Positions 12,015-24,000 of a DNA stretch of 64,000 nucleotides are shown here, piece by piece. The notes beneath the pieces were generated by a model, which saw only the letters and a program-made list of their open reading frames with translations, was not told the DNA's origin and made no database searches. How positions within the stretch are numbered: position 1 is the stretch's first letter; each line of letters opens with the position of its first letter. The DNA is from Cinclus cinclus (lineage: Eukaryota; Chordata; Aves; Passeriformes; Cinclidae), in NCBI RefSeq assembly GCF_963662255.1, contig NC_085047.1, forward strand, positions 17,590,924-17,654,923, given 5' to 3'. The position numbers were made by a program, and so were the translations under genes.

Positions 12015-15000
12015 GTGAGATGTGCGACCAGGGTGGCCGCGGGTTCCGGGCGCTGTCCTGAGGCGGGCGGGGAAGCGGGAACTGAGAGCCGCGCGCTCCT
12101 GTGCCTTGGCAGGAGCGGGCTGGAAGAGGCACAAATACAGCAGGAATACAGCTACGAAACGGGTGCCTGGGAGTGACCGTGTTGGATACGCCACTCCGTC
12201 ACAAGTGCGAGCTGGTTCGATAGTGTCCTTAACCCCGATTAGCTTGCGTTGGACGGGACGTTTTCCATGTATCTGCAGCAAGCGGGATACTCCCTCCGTG
12301 AATCTTTCTCCCTCGAGAGCCATTTTGTGTTTAAGGTTTAGGAACGGCTCTCCTCCGTGTACAGACGAGCGCGTTTGTTCCGGGATGTGAGCTTTGCTGT
12401 TCGGGCGGTGTTTTGTGCTGTCACCAGACTAAATCTGGCTCTCGAAGGTTTTTCTCGGCTAGTGGCACATTGGGTATTTTTACATGCTGTGAGCTGTCAG
12501 TCTTGGGTGGGGGCTGCTTTTAGTTTCTACAGTGGAAGTTTGGGTGAAACTGTACGAGAGTGACTTGGGTGCTTTTGCAAACTCTCTGGAGCCCTGTTTT
12601 GGCACTGGCTGGTTTACACCTGGAGGTTGAATGGCTTGCACACATGCTTAAAATACGCCTCTTTCTGGAGTTAATATTTCCAGATTGCCGATTTCTCGCT
12701 TTAGCCAATAAAACAACATACCGATAACTTCATGTTTAGGATAACTAAAAGTTGTTCGAAAAGCGGTACATCAAATGGATATTAAAGGTATTGCTTTGAT
12801 CGTTTGTTCTAATAGTTAATGCTTTCTTTTTTAAAAAAATTAGTATAATCATCCTTTTGAAGATGACTTTGTTGTTTCCCTGGACACACTCACTTATGAT
12901 ACACCTGAGGGTAAGAACTCCTTAAACCTACAAGTTTATGTTCTGTACTTTTAGACTTAATAGAGCATGCAAGTATTGGCAGCTACAGAATAATTTTAAG
13001 TGTGACAGAACTGAACTTTGTTCACTAAGGTATGACATGTCATATGTAGACTTTGGTGCAATACTAAGAGTTTACTCCTATGTGCACTTTTAGTTTATTA
13101 CATACTCCCATTTTAGACAAGACAATAGTTACTATCAAAGTTCAGGGAAAAAATGGGTAATATTTGGATGACTTGTAAGAATCAAAATGGAGAAGACTGA
13201 GGAAGCAAAGGAATGGAGACATTAACAGGAGTTGATATGCATGAATGGATTGTGTGTTTTCATCTTCACTTAGTATTCTGAATACTGCTCTGATAATTTT
13301 CTGCTATGCCAAACATCAGGGTGGAGTAGGTAGACTGTCCTTAACTTTTCACTGAATGTTCCCATGTGATTAGCACAAATCTAAACCCTGTGGGCCCGTG
13401 ACAATATCTACCTGGTTTTTCATTGTAATGATTGCTCTATTATAGAGCAATAATGCTTATGAAAACTTATCAAGAAATAAAAAGCTATTGTTTTAAAATA
13501 TTTTGCTCAGGGTTTTTAGTGGGACTTGTGACTTAGACTCTTGGTGGCTTTTCTGGGAAATTAAATGCTTCTGGCAGGTTTTATTATCACTGGAGTGAGG
13601 ATTATGATACCTTGTCAGGGGGTGACGCTGGCTAAATGACAGTGCACCTATGAGAAAAATTATTCTCTGCTATAGTTGAGCAGAGGAGGGGGAAGAACAA
13701 TTTAAAAACTCATGGGGTGAGATAAGTGTTAGGAAAAAAACACTTCAAAAGGTATGAAGGAAAATTTATTAACTGAACTGAAAAGATGATAATGACAACT
13801 AAAACCTTTAGAACACTTCTCTCGCCCTTTTTTTTCTTAACAACAGCATAGGGAGACAAAAACATGCGGGTTTTGGTTATTGTGTCATTTAAATTTTTCT
13901 TCAGCTCACTTAGGGAGAGGAGTCTTTTGCCATGAAAAGGGGTCCTTTCTACAGGAGAGTGTTTTCTCTGAACTTTTTAAACGTGGTTTTAATTTTTACA
14001 TGTCACAGTCTTACCCAAAACATGAATTCAAGGTGGGTCTGTCAACAGGCAGAGCAGTTTTCTCACGACTGCTTTTCTCCCTGGGCCATTATTTCACAGG
14101 ATGAGCTGTTCTACTATAAAAGCAAGGGCCCTCTGCCTCTGGAAGAAGGGGCTCTCCCTCTCCTTCTCTCCAAGGCTCTCAACCAGAGCAAAGCTCAGCA
14201 TTCACACATTCTAGCGTGAGTGCAGGTGAATTCTCCATCCTTCTATGCACTTCAGTAATTACAGGGAAATAATTTGTAGTTTTACAGTCTTCACACAGCT
14301 GGTAGAAGAATTTCACCTCAGAGGCCCAAAGCACCTTTTTCTGCCCCTCCCTCCTTTGCACCGACTTTACTGTCACCGAGTTGTTTTCTTCATGTGTCTT
14401 CACCTTTCCTTTTTCCTTCGGGAGAGTCTGTAGGTTCGCCTGCTCTCACGTTCTCCCAGCTGAAAAGCTTGTCCAGAGTTCCGCAGTGTTGAGAGGTGGA
14501 TCCCGTCCGGGCTCCTTGTGTCTCTCTCAGCTGATCGCGTTGTCCCTCCGGCTCCATTTCGGGCCTTTGCTCCATGAGGCCGCCGAAAAGGAAAAGCTGC
14601 GGCCGCCCTTGCCCTTCTGTCCGCAGCGTGTCTGGCTGACAGCGCCCAGGCGAACAAAGCCGACTGAGAGCCATGCCGGGACAGCAGCGGCCGGCGGCTC
14701 GGGGCCCGCTCCCGGCCTCGGCAGCGTGGGCTCCACCGGGAAAGGGACCGGCCGGCCCCCTCACCGCTCCTCCGAGACCGTGGGGAAAGAGAGCTTGTCC
14801 CGTCTGTTTTTTTTGCTTCTTAACATTGTCACAGAGGTATTACCGGCTTCTTTAATTGGCTTAGCAGAATGGCTGTTCTCAGAGCCAGCCAGCCAAGAAG
14901 TTTTTAGCAGCTCTTCGCAGAAAATCGCTTCTGTGACTGGCTTTTTCCCCTCTTCATCAAAAATCGAGCCCTGTTAAAACTGCCACATACATAAATTGCC

Positions 15001-18000
15001 ATTATCGGTTCTTGTCACTTACTAGATGGACCCAGGAAGTACCAGCTGTGCACCAAAGGTTTTTACAGGCTTACATTTCATACACATTATCCATTGGGAG
15101 AGGGAGGAAACATTCATAGAGTACTGAAATGGTCAACTTTGGATTTGTAAAGGTTTGGTCATGCTTTTGGGTTAGTGACCTCTATTGAATGTGAATGAAT
15201 ATGATCTCTGTCCTGCAGAGCCTTAATTACGGCTTTAGCTAACCTCAAACACCACGTAGTCTGCATTAATCAACTAGCATCTAAAAACTAAAAGCATTTG
15301 CCCTTTTTTCCCCTCTAGGTAGCATATGGGGCTGTAATGCTCTTTGGATTTTAGCTCAGTCTTGTTAGACTCAGCATGTGATTGTTTTGGGGTTTTTTTG
15401 CCTTGCCTGACTTCTCAATTAACTTGAATTACCATGTTCTACTGGTTTGTTTTCCTCTAAATTTTTATTTCAGCAAATGTAGGGGAGACTGTTCATTTTT
15501 GATAATACTTCATTATTTTTTATTATTTATATTATTATTTATTATATAACATGTTCTTGCTACATATTTGTTAGAGTGATGGTGTTATAAGAAAAGATGT
15601 GTTAATATTGTCTCTTTTTGATTTTTCTAGGGCCAAAACGATGGGGACAAGTGTCAAGGAAGGATATTAAAAAATGGAAGAAGGAAATATTTAAGGTATT
15701 TAATAATACAGTCCTACCATGCAGCCAAAATGTAGCAATATATTTTATGTATGTGTAGATAAGTAGGATTATATTCTAATCTTACCATGCTGTATAATAT
15801 TTTTGGTGATATTAACGATGTCAGCATCTGCTTTAACATAAGGTTTTAGGGTAGTTTAAGATTTTCAGATGCTTTAGACTAAAATAGATGACCATTTATT
15901 AGTGGTTAGCACCACTTGTAAACGATAATTTCTCATTTTTAATTTTAATTGCTGTCTGCTGGGACTGTGTGTTTTTGGGACTGATCAGAATGTTTTCAGT
16001 GAAGTTACTGTATTGAATCAATTTCTCTTGGTTCATGTAATTAGCTCAACAGTTCCACAGGGCTTCCTGATTTTATCATTAGTTTCTTTCATTTTTTTTC
16101 CCTCTGAGATATTGCCAAAGTAATGAAAGGATCTTTGCAGTGTGTCAGGTAAACACATGGCCTGTATGGTATGCCTTGGTAGTTAACACAGAAGCCATTC
16201 TGAACCCCACAGAGTGAGGCATGAGGAATGAAATTCAATCTGAGGGAACAAGAGTGGATGTAATGGAGACGAAAAAGAGGCTGTATTTGTGGTTCCCTTT
16301 CCAGTCCTCATGCACAGCCTACTCAGCATTGCTGCACAGGTTTCCCAACTAAATCCATTAAAGACTGTAAGGGAAATTCTCTGTCTTAACCTCTTACGTG
16401 GGCCAAGGGATGTTCCTGCAGTGATCTTAGCAGCAAAAGTAAGGGGGAAAGTGAATGATCAGTTGAGTTTTACTAGATACTTGTGACTTTTCTGGTCAGG
16501 CCATGGAAAACCTGAGGAAGTCATATGGTTATGTAGCTGTGGGCTATACTAAAGTAAATAAAGGCATTCGTTAAAATTATTTTGCTATTCTTATATTATT
16601 CTGACTACTTTTTCTTTATTTTTGTTACAGTATAATAGGCGAAGTCAAAAGAATAGAGGTAAGTTTTTTAAAAAAAACCTGTTTTAAATTATCTTATCCA
16701 AAGAGTCTTGTCTTAAAAGAAGATATAGGATACTCACTGGGTTTTGTGTGAGAAACCATCTTAATAAATTAGCAGTACTTACATCCATAAGGATTCAGAA
16801 GTGTAATTTGAAATGTTTAAGATGAGTAAATACATTACAGTTTAATCATAACAAGTTGATTAAAATAAGCATCCCTTACGAATTAATCCAAGAGTTTTTT
16901 GTTGTTTTTGTCAGATAATCATTGTATCTTAAAAATTCCATCTCTGACTTATGTGCATGTAGTGGAGAAATATGAATGTTGTTAGCTTTTTGAAAATTAC
17001 TAGATAAGTGGGCACATTAAAAAATATGTACTAAAAGAATCTCATGAAGTTGCATAATAGGCTACCAAAAATCTAGCAGGTCATTCAGTATACTCAATGA
17101 ATCAGGATGCCGCCAGGAAAAAATAGCATACAATTACCTCATTAGAAATCAAGTTCTAGGATAGAAATCAAAACAAGTCTATGCACCAAAGTGTAAATAT
17201 GATACTATTTAGTGGGGGTTGTGACATCTGAACATTTTTCTGAAAAGGAGCTGTATGTTCCAATAAAATATGTACTTCTGCTGGGGTAAATGATGGGGGG
17301 GAGGGAATTTTCCAGTGTAGTACAGTGAAGGTATGTTGGGCTCTATTCTTTCAGAGTTTTGAAGTGGGATTTTTTTGGTGTTATTTTATGACATTCATCT
17401 GAGAAACTTTTATTTGGAACACCAATGGAAAAAGCACTGCCTAGCTCCTCTCTTCCTCCACAAAACTACCAAAAAATGGGTCCATAAAGTGGTCAGGTAT
17501 AGGCTTTGAATCAGCCAAAGAAATTTAAATGTAGAGCAGGGAAATAAAAGTCTGGTAAAAAGAGTTTCAGATGGTCCAGGCCTTGACATCTTGCTCCATT
17601 TAACTGGTGGGGCCAAGTAGTACAAGAATTTGGCTATAGTCTGTGGTAAAACTTGGGAAGAAAGTAAGTTTTTTTTCAAAGATATAGTATTTGACATATT
17701 TTAGAAGAAATACTTTGCTAATCTTTTCTGATCTAATTCAAGATCTCAGAATGTCTAAGAAGCTCTTAAAAAGGGAGTTTACTTGGAGTTCTTCAATACT
17801 ACAAAGTCTTGATCTTATTTTAAATTTAGTGTACTGTATTACAGATAACAGAAGCAGAAAAATGGGTAATATGTATTTTTGCAACCTCTAATGTAATTTG
17901 AGAAAAGTATTCTTTAATTTAATTTTAAGTTATCCTAATTAAGAAATATCTAACTAACTATTAAAGTTGTGTGAACAGCTTTCCTTATAAAAAGCAAGCC

Positions 18001-21000
18001 TGCATAGATTTGTATTTATACATGTATATTTACATATTCTCTTAAAAAACCAGAATCTTGTCTAGTTTATTCAAGTTAAGAAAACCATATCTTGCTCTGA
18101 CTTTTTTTGAAACACAAAGACAATGAGTAAACATTTGAGCTGTCTGGTTGTGGTTGCTGTTAGCCTTAAAAACAGAAAAAAAGCCCCAGCCAACCTAAAA
18201 CCCTCAACCCAAAAAAGAAAAAAGATACTTCTGACTACGTAATATTAAAACTAATGTATTAATTTTACTTACTTGTTTACTCTTATGTAGACCTAAGTGT
18301 TTTCAATTAAGATACATAAAGTCTTGTGCTGTTAAGTGTAAATATTTAACCAAATACCTATCAATTACAATCCTTTGAGTGGTGGGCTTTTATCCATATA
18401 TATATATATATACACATATATACATATATACATACATATGGCATCTCTCAATAAGGGAGGACCAGGTATGTTAAATTTCAGCCTCCGAGAGAAGTGATAT
18501 TTCTGTAATTTATTAGCCACTTAAAACGGTTTCTTTCCTTGAAAATTCTTTTGAAACAAAATATTCTCTGTGGTGTTTCATAGACCTTGCTCAGTAATGG
18601 ATTCCAACTGGAAACTACTGTGTTTTTCTAATTTCCTGTGTACCTAATCCAGATATGTTTGGAAAATGTACTATTCAGCTTCTAAAAAATATATTGTAAA
18701 GGAAGTACTACAGTAGTGTTTTGCAGAACAATGAAGATTAATTTTCAGAGGTTGCAACCTTAAGCCAGATCCTTTGACTTGCATGCTTCATGAATTTCAT
18801 GAGAGTGGTTGTATAGCCACTGGTTGGAAAACTGTGTTTAGAGCAATTATCAGTGGTGTGTGTCCAAACTTGAGGGAAACATGGGGGAGTTTTTTACAGG
18901 ATTTGTCCTGTGTACTTTATTTAAGTACATAACAGAAGAAGGCATACCCTTAATTAACTCTCTTGATTATACCAGGTGAGGTCGAGAACCAGAGAAAAGT
19001 GTCTGACAAATTTGGGCTAGAGCTGAAAGTAAAATTTGTTCAATTTCTTGCAAAGAAGTTGAAAGTGGTGGACTTGTTTTGGAATAATCAAATGCTGAAG
19101 AGACAATTTTGAAAGCTGCTTGAGGCAACCAAGGGTATCACACTCCACTGTAAAAATAGCACAAACCATGCTAGAAGATAGGCACAGGTACCTTGAACAT
19201 AAAGCACACAGAACAGGTTTCCTGCACTGTTCAACAGTGATAAAAATTGTGCTGGCATACTTTGGGTTGTGTTTCATAGTGATGTGATTGGCCAGAGTGA
19301 GTCAGAAAAAGAAACCAATTACTAAAGCCACTGTGATAAGACATAAATAGAGGGAAAAATAAAAGGAATTTAAAACAAAAATAACAAGAGGGGCAAGATA
19401 CACTAGAAATAATACATCTTTTTTTCCTTCCCATTCATGCTAAGAAAAATCAAAACAACAGAGCAGTGATTTTGAAGATGAACACTCAACAGTACAGCAG
19501 GTATGGGCACCATATTGGTCTGTGTTTATCAAGTGTTCCACATCAGGCTATGTTACACTTTGAGTAATCTGGCCATCACAGAGGGGTTGGTACTAGACAA
19601 TCTTTAAGGTCCCTTCTAGCCCCAACCATCCTATGAGAGTCTCCTAGAGGAAATATATTTATGTAGTCAAAAGCTAATAAATTATTTATGAGCAGGTGGC
19701 CCTGTATCATGCTATCAGTTGTGGATTTAAACTGAATTATTAGGTTTATTTGAAGGTGAAGAGAGAGCAGTTGGATATAGGCTTTTAACCATCAAGTGCC
19801 TTTTTAGTTAGACAATATGTGGGTCTAACTAATAAAATTATTTGTAAAATCTGTGTAATCTAGAATAGCTTCTTTTGACTCACAGTAAATTTGTGTGTAG
19901 ATTTGTTAATAAAGATGGTGTGATTTTGAGAGAATTTTGGAATACAATTGTGTTTGTTTCACTACGACCACCCTTCAAAAACATTGAGCAAGTAGTGAAA
20001 GCAGAACATTTTACAGTTTAATTAATATAGCTTAAGGTACCAGGTATTAAAATTCCTTTCATGCTCTTTTAAGGAATCTTCTGAGAACTCTGGTGTGGAT
20101 ACATCTGATACAGGTGTGTTTTTTAATTTACTACTTATCTACCCGTTTAACTTGCTGAGAAAAATCCAAATAACTTTGTCATCACTTTCTACTATAGTAA
20201 AATTAGTTTCTGTATATGTTCTGTACACTTTCAGAAGGTAGAGAAAAGGAAAAGCAAGAGTCTGAGGTATGGGTAGTCCTAAAAAATCAATAATAATATT
20301 CCTCTTTGAAGTTTTAGTCCTGATCCCCTAATACTTTGGAAGATCATTGTGGAATGTGTTCAACTGTCCTTCCTTAATAAAAGAAAGGAGTGGAATAAAA
20401 ATCTTGGCCTAGGTGTCAGTAGAAGTTTTATTAGTAGTTAAAATAGATGCATTAATTATTAGGGGAGTGCTAAACAGGCTTGCAGTCAATTGCAACAATA
20501 CTTTGGTAGTGTTTGTAAAGGTCGTGGCATCAGTCTGGTGAAGTATTATGGGGAGGCTTTTCCCTTGTATTCCCAAATAATTGATTGTGTTAATTAGTGG
20601 TAATAGTCTTTGACAGGGGTTTTTGATATTTAAAACTGGTATTGCTCAACAGTTTTGATTCTTGAGCAAATAAAAACTTCTATTTTTCATAAATTAAGCT
20701 ATGGCTGGGCAGTAGCTAGCAGTTAATGGATGAAAGAGCAGTTGCAGTAAAGTATGATTACCGTAGGGTTTAACTATTCAGGTAATAAATTAGCTTGTTC
20801 ATATACCTACCTGCTTCTAAGGCTGATAATTACTTGTCTGTTGAGGGAAGTGTTTCCTACTATTATTTCAGAGGAAAAATTCAAATAAATATTTGAATGA
20901 TAAAATATTCTGGCAATTTAGAGAGCATTACTTTTTTCCTAGCCTCCTCATTGAAACATAGGAAAAATACTTCGGAGCCAGCTGTAGCTTGGCTTCTATA

Positions 21001-24000
21001 AGAGTCCTTTGTCTTTTCCACTAGTTAGATAAATGAATGAAGTGCTTCAGACTCTGGTATTTTCAGAGGAGCATACAAGACAGTGATTATCCACTTTTCT
21101 TCCTCTTATGAGTGGTTTACAAAGAGAAGGGAGAGAAACAGCTTTAAAAATATTTTACTCTCTGAAATGTTTAATATAAATCTTCAGTGATAGCAAACAA
21201 CTTTTCTTTAACCTTCATTGCTGCACTCATGTTATTCATGAACCCAAAAACCAGGCTTTTAAATTAGAATTGAAATGAAAATGTAATACACCTGAAATTT
21301 ATACTGTGAAAAAGTATTTCCTAGAATGAAAACAGTACATTCAATAACTTGTACAGTGTGTGCTTAAAAATATTTCTATTTTGAATTCAACTATATTTAA
21401 TGTAATATTTACCTTCCAATTGCAGTTGGAGAAACTATTGATACAGTCTCAGTAAGAAAAATATTTGAGGACATTCACCTCCAGGTAAAAACTTTGGATG
21501 TCTAATATGTCAAGCTAATGATTTTGTGTCCAATAGAAACTATTAACTATCTGAGTAGTTTACACACACCTGATGAGGTGATACAGTCAGCAGAGAACTT
21601 GATATAGTCTGCATCTTAATGCACGTTTTTAGCCAATGGAGGGTTCAGTAACTAGTGTCACAAAGAGCAATGACAAGTGTTGTTATTGCCTTGGTAATAC
21701 CAGTAGGGCAGAGAAAGCCATACAGTGTGCTGCATCAACAGGCAGCCCTGAGAAGGGCTTTCCTAGGTAAAGAAGAAGAGTAACCAGATGGATCATAATG
21801 TGAAAATGCCTATAAAAGGTATGGTCATTCACCTGAGAGCCCAGCATAAATAGGTGACATGATGTAAAGCAAATGGTAAATGTGTGGTGATGGCTGCTGT
21901 AAGAAAAGCAGACTGGAATCTTCTGCTGTTGCTCCCCAAACTGGACTATGGCCAGGACTACCCAGAGTATTTACACTTTGGAAGAAAAATATGACACACG
22001 CTTTGTGTGTGCAGCCATTTTAATCCTGTGTTCTGCTTGCTCAAACACCATTACCAGAATAGGGATTTACTTCCCTTACTTGTTCTGCATGGTTCTAGTG
22101 TCCTCTCTCTGACAACAGCTCGTACAGTCGCTTCAGAAAGTGACACTTTCACTTGTGAATTGCCTTTTCTTACAAAACTCTCTTAGATTTTACGTAGGGG
22201 GTCGTTGCAGCATAGACCTTAATTTGTATATGAGTTCTCATGGCATGTGAAGAATACATGTGAAGATTTGCAGCTGCAGTTATCAGAGCTTTGACTCTCT
22301 TCCTTTTTTCTCTTTTTTTTTCTTTTTTTCTTTATTTAGTAGATTTGTTTGTTCTTATCAGGGGTTCTTTAAGGCTGTGTGTGCTCTTTCCTGAATCAAC
22401 AACATAATTATTCCTTTTTATTATATATATATACCTTTGCATGTTATTCCTTCTTGGGGTTTGCAGGGTGATTTTTCGTTTTGGGTTGTTTTTTGTTTTT
22501 TTCCGTAAAACATATACATTAACACTAAGTTTATGCTGGTGTCATATGCTCATTTAAAGATTACTGGTTTGCAGGAAGTCTGAAAAATCTGTTTGGAGCT
22601 GTCTGTGCCAATAATTTCTCGGTGTTTTAGTAATTTTCTTTCCCTTTAACAATCAGAATACAGATGATGGACAAATCCAAAAGACAGAAGGAGTTCCACT
22701 GGATTTGATAGTACGAGCTGGTGAGAGAGAAATGCCCAAATGGATAACGGTAACCTCTCTCTCCTCTTCTAAGTTATTAGCTAGTTAGAATCAAAGAAGA
22801 GCTCTTTAAGTGGGTAGCACAATGAATTCTAACACAACTTCTCTGTGGCTCTCCATTGTTTGTCTGCTTGATGCCTGTGTAAAAATTACAGGCTCTTGGG
22901 GTTTTGACAGCTATGATACATAAGAAACAGAGCCCGTGATTTACAAATGCATTGTTGCTTGTTTTACTTTGTTCTTTGAACCTTGATGTGCAGGTTGATC
23001 TCTGAGTTGTAAGTTTTCCAAACTCGAAGTCTAAATCTGAGCCTCATAGAGAAAAAAAGACTTAGCTTTGTTTTGATTTGGTGGGTGAGGAAGATCAGAG
23101 GTGAAGTGTTGGGATAGAGGGCACAGCTTCTCTTTTCTGCTGGAGCTGCCTGAGATGTCCAGATTCTTCAGGGGGGTGTGTGTGTGTGTGTGGATATGTC
23201 CATGGATAAATTATCTTATATTTGCAAAAAGGATTAATACATGATACAGAATGTGTAATTTAGAACAAAATGATCAATAGTTTTCCGAGATTAAATTAGT
23301 CACTCCTAAAACTTCTTTCTGAAGTCTTAGACTAGATGTCTTCCATTTTGTCTTTACTTGGCTGAGCCCCTATAGACCATAACTGTACATGACCCTGAGC
23401 AGCAAGAGGAGAAGGAGTCCCAAGTAAGGTTTTGATGTAATTTTTAACATGCAAAAAGCTCAGCACATTAGTTGTTTTTTTCTTTCTTTTCAGATAACGC
23501 CTCCACGTTCGTCAGCAGGTCATCGTTCAACTTCCCCAGGGCAAGAACTGTTTGGTACGGTTAAGTCTTTTCTCTCTTGGTCAAATATATTAGGTAGAAA
23601 ATGTGCTTTTATTAAAATTCATTAGAAAAAAATACTTCCTGTCTTGTAAACGCACAGGCATTATTTGTCCAGCTGAAAAGTGGAATAGGCTGGATTTCAA
23701 AGGGAATTTAGGCATGATTTTGCTTATGGCAAAATGTATTTGAAAAAGAGAAAATAAATAACTCGTGTACGTAAATCCGGCTTTTTTTTTGCGCAGCCTC
23801 AGGAGCAAATATGCATTGTTAGAAAATTCTGTGGTGTTTAGCTCACTGCAGGCAATATTTTTTAGTTCTGCTTGTAAGTGTCCTTTGTATTTTGCACTTG
23901 TGGGATTAACGAGTGAAGTGCTTCAGACTCCGGTATTTTCCTAGCAGCATACCATAATGTGATTATCCACTTCTCCTCTTATGAATGGTCTGCAGAGAGG

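Larger units (their letters stand above)
11290..12180. promoter_or_regulatory. CpG island promoter of HJURP
   Basis: GC content and CpG density rise sharply over about 900 bp, against AT-rich surroundings, and the island covers the HJURP first coding exon. Several long overlapping open frames on both strands here are a by-product of high GC. The island contains five CCAAT or ATTGG boxes and a CDE/CHR-like element just upstream of the start codon. This suggests a TATA-less, cell-cycle-controlled promoter. Confidence 0.85.
20990..23880 (+). repeat. Tandem duplication inside HJURP, copy 1
   Basis: This block holds exons A1, B1, C1 and D1. It is repeated downstream at about 23880-28375. From 21485 to 23722 it matches 26020-28257 at a constant offset of 4535 bp with about 11 mismatches. 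Outside that tract the two copies are diverged: the 21180-21425 region against 25650-25960 is roughly 83% by eye, and 21000-21145 against 23876-23990 is similar. Copy boundaries are approximate. Confidence 0.9.

Noticed and set aside
11077..12390. Several open frames of 80-240 codons on both strands over the CpG island
   Set aside because: High GC content removes stop codons. The sequences are Ala/Arg/Pro/Gly-rich with no domain resemblance, and they overlap the HJURP promoter and first exon.
14381..14977. 198-codon plus-strand open frame in HJURP intron 2
   Set aside because: It begins at TTG, is carried by a CpG-rich stretch, and has no recognisable domain or splice context.
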